Assembly: GCA_022775085.1 (NCBI GenBank)
Contig: JALFJQ010000016.1
Coordinates: 31,290-95,289, forward strand
Length of the DNA: 64,000 nt
Direction of reading: 5' to 3'
Origin: Clostridiales bacterium
GTDB taxonomy: Bacteria > Bacillota > Clostridia > Oscillospirales > Oscillospiraceae
Part shown: piece after piece, positions 1 to 6,745 of the stretch
Layout: every line of letters begins with the position of its first letter
Position numbering within the stretch: the stretch's first letter is position 1
Program-made: the position numbers and the translations under genes
The notes under the pieces: generated by a model
What the model was told of the DNA's origin: nothing
Database searches by the model: none
What the model saw: only the letters and a program-made list of their open reading frames with translations

Positions 1-61
1 GCTGTTCGCCGGGGGTGTAGGCCTCCATGGACCGGTACTGTTCCTTCAGAAACCGGCTCAT
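1..61 (-). CDS. hisC: Histidinol-phosphate aminotransferase, N-terminal fragment
   Basis: Only the first 20 codons are inside the window. The reverse strand reads MSRFLKEQYRSMEAYTP, which fits the start of HisC, the PLP enzyme that converts imidazole acetol phosphate to histidinol phosphate. Its ATG overlaps the hisD stop in an ATGA, as expected for the next gene of a his operon. The assignment rests on this short N-terminus plus position, so it is good but not certain; the rest of the gene lies outside the window. Confidence 0.75.
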   Translation of the reverse strand, partial: MSRFLKEQYRSMEAYTPGEQ

Positions 62-1338
62 ACCTCCCCCTCCTTCCGAACAAGAACGCTGCGCCCGTGG
101 GCACGGAGACCCTCTTTTTCCGCAAAGGCCGCGATTTTCTCTGCCACATTCCCCAGTGCGTCGGCGGTATAATAGCTGAACTGGCTCTTTTTCACGAAAT
201 CATCCACACTCAGGGGGCTGGAAAACCGCGCCGTTCCGGAGGTAGGCAGGGTGTGGTTGGGGCCTGCAAAGTAGTCGCCCAGAGCCTCCGGACAGCTGCG
301 GCCCATGAAGATGGAACCAGCGTTTTTCACCGCGTCTAAGTAAGAGAAGGGATCGTCCACCATCAGTTCCAGATGCTCCGGGGCGATCTCGTTGGCGATT
401 TCAATGCCCGCCATCAGACTGTCCGCCACAATAATTTTGCCGTTGTTTTCAATAGAGGCCCGGGCGATCTCCTCCCGGGGCAGCTTCGGTAGCTGACGCT
501 CCAGTTCCTCAGCAACCGCCGCCGCCAATTTCTCACTGTCCGTCACCAGCACCGCGCTGGCAAGTTTATCGTGCTCAGCCTGACTTAAGAGATCTGCCGC
601 CACATGGACGGGGTCGCTTTTCCCATCGGCAATCACCAGAATCTCACTGGGCCCCGCGATCATATCGATGGACACCATGCCGAAAACCTGCTTCTTGGCT
701 TCCGCCACGAAGGCGTTGCCGGGGCCGACGATTTTATCCACCTTGGGAATGGATTCCGTTCCGTAGGCCAGTGCCGCAATGGCCTGGGCTCCGCCCACCT
801 TGAAAATTCTATCCACCCCGGCGATGCTGGCCGCCGCCAGAATGGCGGGGCTCACCTTTCCGTCTCTGCCGGGCGGGGTCACCATAAGTATTTGGGGACA
901 CCCGGCGATTTTCGCGGGGATGGTGTCCATCAGCACCGTGGAGGGGTAAGCCGCCGTGCCGCCGGGGACGTAGACGCCCACCTTCTCAATGGGGGTCACC
1001 TTCTGACCCAGCACGATGCCGGGCTTGTCCGCGATCACAAAGCTGTTTCGCACCTGCCGGGAGTGGAACGCCCGGATATTCGCCGCCGCTTCCTTCAGAA
1101 TCTCCAAAAAGCCGGGTTCCACCAGCGTCAGCGCTTCCTCGATTTCCTCTTTGGAGACTTCCAACGAGGTAAGCTCTGCCTTGTCGAATTTGGCGCAGTA
1201 GGCAAGCACCGCCTTGTCGCCGTTTTCGCGCACATCGTACAGAATGTCCGCCACAATGCCCGCTACGTCCACGGTAGGCGCGACCCGTGCGAAAATCTCA
1301 GAACTCGGCACCTGCCCGTATTTCATAATCTTAATCAT
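58..1338 (-). CDS. hisD: Histidinol dehydrogenase
   Basis: This 426-residue protein is full length for HisD, the zinc- and NAD-dependent enzyme that oxidises histidinol to histidine in the last two steps of histidine synthesis in the cytoplasm. Visible family marks are KVGVYVPGGTAAYPST near residue 110, the signature block AGPSEILVIADG followed by LSQAEHD, and HTLPTSGTARF and RAHGRSV near the C-terminus, which supply zinc and catalytic His/Glu residues in the family. Its ATG overlaps the hisG stop by 4 bp (ATGA) and its own stop overlaps hisC the same way, so the operon is translationally coupled. A GGAGG lies just upstream, inside the end of hisG. Confidence 0.97.
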   Translation of the reverse strand: MIKIMKYGQVPSSEIFARVAPTVDVAGIVADILYDVRENGDKAVLAYCAKFDKAELTSLEVSKEEIEEALTLVEPGFLEILKEAAANIRAFHSRQVRNSFVIADKPGIVLGQKVTPIEKVGVYVPGGTAAYPSTVLMDTIPAKIAGCPQILMVTPPGRDGKVSPAILAAASIAGVDRIFKVGGAQAIAALAYGTESIPKVDKIVGPGNAFVAEAKKQVFGMVSIDMIAGPSEILVIADGKSDPVHVAADLLSQAEHDKLASAVLVTDSEKLAAAVAEELERQLPKLPREEIARASIENNGKIIVADSLMAGIEIANEIAPEHLELMVDDPFSYLDAVKNAGSIFMGRSCPEALGDYFAGPNHTLPTSGTARFSSPLSVDDFVKKSQFSYYTADALGNVAEKIAAFAEKEGLRAHGRSVLVRKEGEV

Positions 1339-1970
1339 TTTCCCTCCACCTGCTTCCGCAAACTCTCCCGAATGGCGCCCATCTGGGCATCCTTGAACTG
1401 GTAGCTGGCAACATTGGCAATGAGCCGGGCGCTGATGGGCACGATCTCCTCGTGCACCGCCAGATTATTTTCCCGCAGAGTCGTGCCCGTCTCCACAATA
1501 TCCACAATGACATGGCTCAGGCCTAAGATCGGGGCCAGCTCAATGGAGCCGTTCAGGTGGATGATGTCGATGTCACGACACTTTCCGGCGTAGAAATTCC
1601 GGGTAATGTTGGGAAATTTGGTGGCGACCTTCAGGGTCTGCCCAACAGGGTCCCGGAAGTCCTTCTTACCCGCCACCGCCATGCGGCATTTGCCCATCTT
1701 TAAATCCAGCAGCTCGTAGACCTCCGGCTCGTATTCCAGCAGAATATCTTTGCCTACGATGCCAAGGTCTGCCGCACCGCGCTCTACATAGATCGCCACG
1801 TCCGAGGGCTTGACCCAGAAGTAGCGAACCATTTTTTCCGGGTTCTCAAAGATCAGCTTTCGGCCTGGGTCCTCAATGGCGGGACATTCATAGCCGCTGT
1901 TCTTTAGCATAGCGTAGGCCTTTTCGCCCAGTCTTCCCTTCGGCAGGGCAACGTTGATCCAATCCTTCAT
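1335..1970 (-). CDS. hisG: ATP phosphoribosyltransferase, short form (catalytic subunit)
   Basis: HisG joins PRPP and ATP, the committed step of histidine synthesis. At 211 residues it is the short form, which lacks the C-terminal regulatory domain and needs HisZ for activity and feedback control; hisZ is indeed the preceding gene. The N-terminus INVALPKGRLGEKA and the phosphate-binding block VETGTTLRENNL (around residue 157) are typical. It overlaps hisZ upstream and hisD downstream by 4 bp each, which suggests balanced translation of the complex subunits. Confidence 0.96.
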   Translation of the reverse strand: MKDWINVALPKGRLGEKAYAMLKNSGYECPAIEDPGRKLIFENPEKMVRYFWVKPSDVAIYVERGAADLGIVGKDILLEYEPEVYELLDLKMGKCRMAVAGKKDFRDPVGQTLKVATKFPNITRNFYAGKCRDIDIIHLNGSIELAPILGLSHVIVDIVETGTTLRENNLAVHEEIVPISARLIANVASYQFKDAQMGAIRESLRKQVEGK

Positions 1971-3040
1971 TGCGCCGCCCCTCCTTTTAATGTCACCAGA
2001 TTCTTCCAGCTTCTTCCCTTGGGCGCGGTGGTAGCCACCAGCACGCTTCCGTTCTTCGATGCCGCTTTCGCCGCCCGGTTCACCTCAGCCAGGGGCACGG
2101 TGCCATCGTGGAGAACCAGGGTGTCCACATCAAAAGCGCCATCCTCCCGGTTCCGTTCCTGCAACAGATCCGCGTACACCGCGAAGCCAATGGCCCGGCT
2201 CTTTCTGCCCATTTTCCGGGGCAGCTTGTCGTACTGGCCGCCGGACAGGATGCTCTCCGGGATGCCCTCCAGGTACCCCCGGAACACCACGCCGCTGTAG
2301 TAGCCCAAATCGTTGCTGACGGAGAAATCCAGCCGCACACCTTCCACATAGCCCCGTTCCTTCAGCATTTCCAGCAGTGCCTTCAACTCTGCCACCGCCG
2401 CCTGCTCGGGTTCCCCCGTCAGGTACGGCAGCAGCGCTTCCAGCGCGTCCATGCCGCCCCGGCAGGCGGAGATAGCCTGCAACGTCTGCCAACCTTCCTC
2501 GTTCTCCCCGCACAAGGCCTTGAGGTCATGGGTATTCTTCTGCCGCAGGCAGGCCATCGCCTGCTTCTGCTTCACCTCATCAAAGCCGCAGCGCTCCAAA
2601 ACCGCTGCCAGCAAGCCCATGTGGGAGATGTCCAGCACATACCGCCCGCCTAAGAGATCCAGACTCTTCGCCGCCAGCAGCACCGCCTCGGCGATGTCGT
2701 ACTGCGTCAGATCACCCACGCATTCCAGCCCTGCCTGCATGATCTCCCGGTAGTCCCGGTAGACGTTCTCGCTATAGTAGACCTTCTGCACAACTCCCGG
2801 CTCCTCCGGGGCGTTCTTCACGATGGACAATGTCACATCGGGCTTGAGGGCCATGAGCTTGCCGCCCTCGCCGGAGAAAGTGATGATTTTATCGGAAATC
2901 AAAAAGTCCTTGTTGCGTACATACAGGTCGTATTCCTCGAACTGGCTCATTTTATAGGGGGCATAGCCATAGCGCTGGTACAGCCCCCGCAGAGCGAACA
3001 CCGCCTGCTCCTCATTTCTCCAGATCTGATCCGTCGTCAT
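1967..3040 (-). CDS. hisZ: ATP phosphoribosyltransferase regulatory subunit
   Basis: HisZ is a catalytically inactive histidyl-tRNA synthetase homologue that assembles with short HisG and mediates histidine feedback. The 357-residue protein has class II synthetase-like blocks: FEEYDLYVRNKD, VYYSENVYR, QAGLECVG and SGGQYDKLPRKMG near residue 267. True HisRS would be longer, with an anticodon-binding domain; the adjacency to hisG decides the call. Its start overlaps the end of the upstream regulator by 29 bp. The C-terminal end (about 300-357) is divergent but intact. Confidence 0.93.
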   Translation of the reverse strand: MTTDQIWRNEEQAVFALRGLYQRYGYAPYKMSQFEEYDLYVRNKDFLISDKIITFSGEGGKLMALKPDVTLSIVKNAPEEPGVVQKVYYSENVYRDYREIMQAGLECVGDLTQYDIAEAVLLAAKSLDLLGGRYVLDISHMGLLAAVLERCGFDEVKQKQAMACLRQKNTHDLKALCGENEEGWQTLQAISACRGGMDALEALLPYLTGEPEQAAVAELKALLEMLKERGYVEGVRLDFSVSNDLGYYSGVVFRGYLEGIPESILSGGQYDKLPRKMGRKSRAIGFAVYADLLQERNREDGAFDVDTLVLHDGTVPLAEVNRAAKAASKNGSVLVATTAPKGRSWKNLVTLKGGAAQ

Positions 3041-3332
3041 TCAGTTTTCCCGCCTTTTTCAAATTATCAATGGCTTCCCGGTAGCCGCTGCCGTAGTTGA
3101 GACACCGGTTCACCCGGCTGATTGTGGCGGAGCTGGCTCCAGTGGCCTCCGACACCTCCAAATAGTTGCTGCCGCTGTCCAGCAGGCAGGCAACCCGCAT
3201 CCGCTGGGAGATAGCCTGTAGTTCCTTAATGGTGCAGATATCCTCAAAGAAATGCCTGCAATCCTCCTGCGTGCGCAGGGTCATGACCGCTTCATAAAAC
3301 AATTCTTCGTCACGGTGCCGCAGTTTTGTCAT
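3012..3332 (-). CDS. YerC/YecD-type TrpR-family regulator, first gene of the his operon
   Basis: This 106-residue protein contains a TrpR-like helix-turn-helix: FFEDICTIKELQAISQRM, then YLEVSEATGASSATISRV and NRCLNYGSGY. The family is known in Firmicutes as YerC/YecD; members next to his genes have been proposed as histidine repressors (HisR). I chose the ATG at 3332 because AAAGGA sits about 9 bases upstream, whereas the frame can be extended to 3371 only through the promoter. It overlaps hisZ by 29 bp, so it is co-transcribed with the pathway. The nearby palindrome on the -10 (3357-3370) suggests autoregulation. Regulatory role is inferred. Confidence 0.85.
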   Translation of the reverse strand: MTKLRHRDEELFYEAVMTLRTQEDCRHFFEDICTIKELQAISQRMRVACLLDSGSNYLEVSEATGASSATISRVNRCLNYGSGYREAIDNLKKAGKLNDDGSDLEK

Positions 3333-3356
3333 GGTGATATTCCTTTCCCCGTTTTT

Positions 3357-3390
3357 TGATAACTTTATCACTTTACACTACTAAAGTCAA
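3357..3390 (-). promoter_or_regulatory. his operon promoter with palindromic operator on the -10
   Basis: Reading the minus strand, TTGACT (3390-3385) and TAAAGT (3367-3362) are separated by 17 bases. The -10 lies inside TGATAACTTTATCA (3357-3370), whose TGATAA/TTATCA arms are perfect inverted repeats. Placement suits a repressor site for the TrpR-type regulator encoded immediately downstream. The sequence is direct observation; the binding protein is inferred. Confidence 0.65.
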
Positions 3391-3480
3391 GTCAAATTTT
3401 ACAAATTTCACCATTCCATTTTGTGCGTTTGCATCAGAAACATCTGTCCGCCATAAAGGAACATTTTTCGTCTTCCCCTA

Positions 3481-3509
3481 TTGACCTTCCGCTTGCGTGG
3501 TGGTAAAAT
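3481..3509 (+). promoter_or_regulatory. Predicted sigma-A promoter for ilvE
   Basis: TTGACC (3481-3486), a 17-base spacer and TAAAAT (3504-3509) face ilvE. The transcript would then run through the palindromic repeat at 3521-3638 before reaching the ilvE ribosome binding site. It is divergent from the his promoter about 90 bp away. Confidence 0.55.
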
Positions 3510-3520
3510 GAAGCAAACAC

Positions 3521-3638
3521 TTGGCTCCCCCTTGGGGGAGCTGGCAAAAATCTTTGATTTTTGACTGAAGGGGTTCCGTTCGGCAGCACCCCACCGTCAG
3601 CTCATTGGGCTGCCACCTCCCCAAAGGGGGGAGGCAAG
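3521..3638. repeat. Palindromic intergenic repeat, family A, copy 1
   Basis: The element starts TTGGCTCCCCCTTGGGGGAG, continues CTGGCAAAAATC...GATTTTTG, and ends in GCTGCCACCTCCCC followed by GGGGAGGCAAG. Each end is itself a hairpin, giving a MITE-like unit of about 120 bp. Related copies are at 6571-6697, 13524-13647 (inverted) and partly at 18371-18486. It sits in the ilvE leader. No coding potential is seen. Confidence 0.8.
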
Positions 3639-3664
3639 AAGTACAAGATTAAGAGGTGTTTCCC

Positions 3665-4675
3665 ATGGAAAAGAAAAATATCGACTGGAGCAGCCTGGGC
3701 TTCGGCTACGTCAAGACCGACAAGCGCTTTGTCTCCAACTATAAGGACGGTGCCTGGGACGCGGGCGTTCTGACCGACGACGCCACCATCACCATGAGTG
3801 AATGCGCCTGCGTTCTGCAGTACGCCCAGACCTGTTTTGAGGGCATGAAGGCCTACACCGCCGAGGACGGCCGCATTGTCTGCTTCCGCCCCGACCTGAA
3901 CGCCGCCCGGATGGCACAGTCCTGCGCGCGTCTGAAGATGCCCGTCTACCCCGAGGATAAGTTCGTGGACGCGGTTGTCCAGACCGTCCGGGCCAACGCC
4001 GCCTGGGTTCCTCCCTTCGGCTCCGGCGCGACTCTGTACATCCGGCCCTTCATGTTCGGCTATGACTCCATCATCGGCGTCAAGCCCGCAAATGAGTACC
4101 AATTCCGGGTCTTTGCCACCCCTGTCGGCCCCTACTTCAAGGGCGGCGTGAAGCCCCTGACCGTCCGCATCTCTGACCTCGACCGCGCCGCCCCCCGGGG
4201 CACCGGTCACGTCAAAGCCGGTCTGAACTATGCCATGAGCCTTTATAACATCGTGGACGCCCACGAGAAGGGCTACGACGAGAACGTGTATGTGGACTCC
4301 GCCACCCGCACCCACATCGAGGAAACCGGCGGCGCCAACATCATCTTCGTCAAGGGCAACACCCTGGTCACCCCCAAGTCCGACACCATCCTGCCCTCCA
4401 TCACCCGCCGCTCCCTGGTCTACGTTGCCAAGGAGTATCTGGGCATGGAGGTCGAGGAGCGCCCTGTGGCCCTTTCTGAGCTGGGCAACTTCACCGAGGC
4501 AGGCCTGTGCGGCACCGCCGCCGTGATTTCCCCCCTGGGCACCATTGTTGACCACGGCAAGGAAATCCACTACGCCGGTATGGGTCCCACCATCCAGAAG
4601 CTCTACGACACCCTCACCGGCATCCAGATGGGCCGCATCGAAGCCCCCGAAGGCTGGATTCAGGTCATCGAATAA
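3665..4675 (+). CDS. ilvE: Branched-chain amino acid aminotransferase
   Basis: This 336-residue class IV PLP aminotransferase interconverts Ile, Leu and Val with their 2-oxo acids, the last step of each pathway. The PLP lysine lies in GTGHVKAGLNYAMS (about residue 184), and THIEETGGANIIF and GLCGTAAVISPLG match the family. The ATG at 3665 is preferred because AAGAGG lies 8 bases upstream; a GTG nine bases earlier overlaps that site. It precedes the T-box-controlled BCAA run but has its own promoter and terminator, so it may escape the T-box. D-amino-acid transaminase is a less likely alternative given length and context. Confidence 0.95.
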   Translation: MEKKNIDWSSLGFGYVKTDKRFVSNYKDGAWDAGVLTDDATITMSECACVLQYAQTCFEGMKAYTAEDGRIVCFRPDLNAARMAQSCARLKMPVYPEDKFVDAVVQTVRANAAWVPPFGSGATLYIRPFMFGYDSIIGVKPANEYQFRVFATPVGPYFKGGVKPLTVRISDLDRAAPRGTGHVKAGLNYAMSLYNIVDAHEKGYDENVYVDSATRTHIEETGGANIIFVKGNTLVTPKSDTILPSITRRSLVYVAKEYLGMEVEERPVALSELGNFTEAGLCGTAAVISPLGTIVDHGKEIHYAGMGPTIQKLYDTLTGIQMGRIEAPEGWIQVIE

Positions 4676-4678
4676 TCA

Positions 4679-4711
4679 CACACCGGGGACGGTTTTCGTC
4701 CCCGGTGTTTA
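4679..4711 (+). terminator. Rho-independent terminator of ilvE
   Basis: ACCGGGGACG and CGTCCCCGGT form a 10-bp perfect stem with a short loop of T-rich bases, followed by GTTTATT. It begins within 10 bases of the ilvE stop. Confidence 0.8.
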
Positions 4712-4712
4712 T

Positions 4713-4937
4713 TCCCCTTTGGGGCAATGTCATCAACTTAAGCACCGGAGTACCATCTACCACTGTCATTGCGAGGAGCGCAGCGACGTGGCAATCCGTT
4801 TTCTCCTTGGTAACAGGTGCAAAAACGGGACGTTATAAGGGGAGCGGATTGCCGCACCAGTCTGCGGACTGGTTCGCAATGACACGGAAATCGGGCCCTG
4901 GTTCCTTAAGTTGATGGCATTGCCCTTTGGGGAAGGC
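4713..4937. repeat. Composite inverted repeat carrying a family B repeat
   Basis: Outer arms GGCAATGTCATCAACTTAAG (4723-4742) and its complement at 4905-4924 differ at one base. Between them lies a family B unit (4765-4883) that begins GTCATTGCGAGGAGCGCAGC and ends GGTTCGCAATGAC. The nesting suggests one repeat inserted in, or was carried by, another. Nothing else is encoded here. Other family B copies: 14713-14815, 20400-20437, 21670-21790, 23363-23402, 59974-60069. Confidence 0.8.
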
Positions 4938-4983
4938 TTTTTTACAATGTGTGCTTCACCGAAAGACTTTTGCATTTCCATGC

Positions 4984-5012
4984 TTGACACCCGGCGAAAT
5001 TCGTGTTATAAT
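4984..5012 (+). promoter_or_regulatory. Consensus promoter for the T-box/ilvA transcript
   Basis: TTGACA (4984-4989), a 17-base spacer and TATAAT (5007-5012) form a perfect sigma-A promoter, the best in the window. It lies about 20 bases before the T-box leader, so it should drive the large BCAA operon. Confidence 0.9.
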
Positions 5013-5034
5013 CCACCACACATAGAGATAACGC

Positions 5035-5304
5035 TTTGAAGAGGATAAAGCAGTTTCCTTCCTCCTCCAGAGAGCTGCCGGGTGGTGCGAGGCAGCGGCG
5101 GGTGAAGCTGTATACTGGCCTCTGAGCGGCCTTGCCGAACGGTCTTTCCAAGTAGGCGGGACGGAGCCCGACCGATACAGCGGGAGACGGTTGTTGGACC
5201 GTCGTGAGGTGGCCGCGTTGTGCGGCAAGAAGAGTGGTACCGCAAGGTTTTTATGTCAGTAAAAGCCCTGTCTCTTTAGGATTGAAGAGGCAGGGCGTTT
5301 TTTT
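5035..5304 (+). ncRNA. T-box riboswitch leader upstream of ilvA
   Basis: Stem I features are AGAGAGCTGCC with GGTGCGAGGCAGC, followed by the expected specifier stretch GAAGCTGTATACTGG (about 5104-5118) and CTCTGAGC. A stem III-like hairpin is GACGGT/ACCGTC. The T-box itself is AGAGTGGTACCGC (5231-5243); its UGGU would pair with an ACCA tRNA end. A terminator follows: GCCCTGTCTCTT/AAGAGGCAGGGC (5265-5296) with seven Ts. Uncharged tRNA would favour antitermination and switch on ilvA and the genes behind it. The specifier codon cannot be fixed by eye. Confidence 0.93.
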
Positions 5305-5344
5305 AGCCTTTGATCTTCAATACTAGAAAGGAAAGAGATAAAAA

Positions 5345-6538
5345 ATGGTCACGATCGACAAAATCTTCCACGCTTCCGTGGTGCTCAAGGACATCATTCG
5401 TCCTACCCCTCTGGCCAAGGCATACGGCATCGCCGAGGACTGCGAGCTGTATTTAAAGCCCGAGTGCCTGCAAAAAACCGGCTCCTTCAAGCTCCGCGGC
5501 TCCGGCTACAAGATCGCCATGCTGTCTGACGAGGAGAAGGCCAAGGGCGTTATCGCCTGCTCCGCCGGCAACCACGCTCAGGGCGTGGCTCTCGCCGCCA
5601 GCAAGTGCGGCATCTCGTCCCTCATCTGCCTGCCGGACACTGCCCCCATTTCCAAGGTGGAGGCTACCAAGGGCTACGGCGCCCAGGTCTGTCTCGTCCC
5701 CGGCGTCTACGACGACGCCTACAACCGAGCGCTGGAACTGAAAGAGGAGCGGGGCTACACCTTCGTCCACCCCTTTGATGACGAGTACGTCATCGCGGGG
5801 CAAGGCACCATCGGCCTTGAGATCATGAACGAAATGAACGACGTGGACGCGGTGATCGTGCCCATCGGCGGCGGCGGACTGATCTCCGGCGTGGCCTGCG
5901 CCATCAAGTCCATCTCTCCCCATGTCAAGGTCTACGGCGTGCAGGCGGCGGGCGCTCCCAGCATGTTCAACGCTGTAAATCACGGCCACATGGAAGCCCT
6001 GGAAAAGGTTTCCACCATTGCCGACGGCATCGCCGTGAAGAAGCCCGGTGAAATTACCTACGAAATGGTGAAGAACTACGTGGACGACATCGCCCTTGTC
6101 ACCGAGGACGAGATCGCCGCAGCCATTCTGGCTCTCATCGAAAAGCAGAAGATGATCGCCGAGGGCGCGGGGGCCGTCTCCGTTGCCGCCGCCATGTTCC
6201 ACAAGTTCCCCCTTGAGGGCAAGAAGGTGGTCAGCCTGATCTCCGGCGGCAACATCGACGTGACCAGCCTGTCCCGGGTCATCGACCGGGGCCTGATGAA
6301 GTCCGGCAGAACCACCAATCTGCTCATTGAGCTGGCAGACAAGCCCGGCCAGCTGATGGAGGTATCCCGGATCATCGCCCATTGCGGCGGCAACGTGATC
6401 TCCGTCCACCATGAGCGCAACGGCGAAACCGAATCCATCAACGGCTGCTACCTGCGGCTGACCCTGGAGACCCGGAACTACGACCACGTTCAGCAAATCA
6501 CCCAGGCCCTGAAAGACGCAGGGTTCAAGATAGTATAA
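5345..6538 (+). CDS. ilvA: Threonine ammonia-lyase with C-terminal ACT domain
   Basis: IlvA deaminates threonine to 2-oxobutyrate, the entry step of isoleucine synthesis. The 397-residue protein has the PLP lysine in GSFKLRGSG (about residue 43), SAGNHAQGVA, the phosphate-binding GGGGLISG and ISGGNID. Residues from about 325 on form one ACT domain (IELADKPGQLMEVSRI), so this is the short form, not the 500-residue form with two ACT-like domains. It directly follows the T-box leader. Catabolic TdcB-like lyases have similar architecture, but the operon favours biosynthesis. Confidence 0.95.
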   Translation: MVTIDKIFHASVVLKDIIRPTPLAKAYGIAEDCELYLKPECLQKTGSFKLRGSGYKIAMLSDEEKAKGVIACSAGNHAQGVALAASKCGISSLICLPDTAPISKVEATKGYGAQVCLVPGVYDDAYNRALELKEERGYTFVHPFDDEYVIAGQGTIGLEIMNEMNDVDAVIVPIGGGGLISGVACAIKSISPHVKVYGVQAAGAPSMFNAVNHGHMEALEKVSTIADGIAVKKPGEITYEMVKNYVDDIALVTEDEIAAAILALIEKQKMIAEGAGAVSVAAAMFHKFPLEGKKVVSLISGGNIDVTSLSRVIDRGLMKSGRTTNLLIELADKPGQLMEVSRIIAHCGGNVISVHHERNGETESINGCYLRLTLETRNYDHVQQITQALKDAGFKIV

Positions 6539-6570
6539 AATATCCGCTTTTCCATTTCGCGCGCCCAGTC

Positions 6571-6697
6571 TTGGCTCCCTCTTTGGGGGAGCTGGCAAAA
6601 ATCTTCGATTTTTGTCTGAGGGGGTGTCCTTCTTTCGACAAGGAACTCCCTCCGACTTCGCTGACGCTCAGCCACCTCCCTAATATAGGGGGGCAAG
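6571..6697. repeat. Palindromic intergenic repeat, family A, copy 2
   Basis: It starts TTGGCTCCCTCTTTGGGGGA, continues GCTGGCAAAAATCTTCGATTTTTG and ends CAGCCACCTCCC...GGGGGGCAAG. It has the same ends and inner hairpins as the copy at 3521-3638 but a different centre. It fills most of the ilvA-leuA gap, where it could form strong RNA hairpins in the operon transcript. Confidence 0.8.
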
Positions 6698-6745
6698 CGG
6701 CTCCGCCGCGAAAGAGAAAGGCATTACAAAAAGGAGAAAACGCAT

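Noticed and set aside
604..1404. Long plus-strand frame opposite hisD
   Set aside because: It is the antisense of a fully conserved HisD in GC-rich DNA, full of His/Arg/Gly, with no RBS or family match. The same applies to long antisense frames opposite ilvE, ilvA, leuA, leuC, ilvC, ilvD, the DUF6020-like gene, the MBOAT gene, the beta-CASP gene, obgE, PFP, the immunity permeases and recombinase 2.
3521..3638. Possible regulatory leader (T-box or riboswitch) before ilvE
   Set aside because: The sequence recurs in both orientations elsewhere and has no T-box motif, so it is a repeat element.
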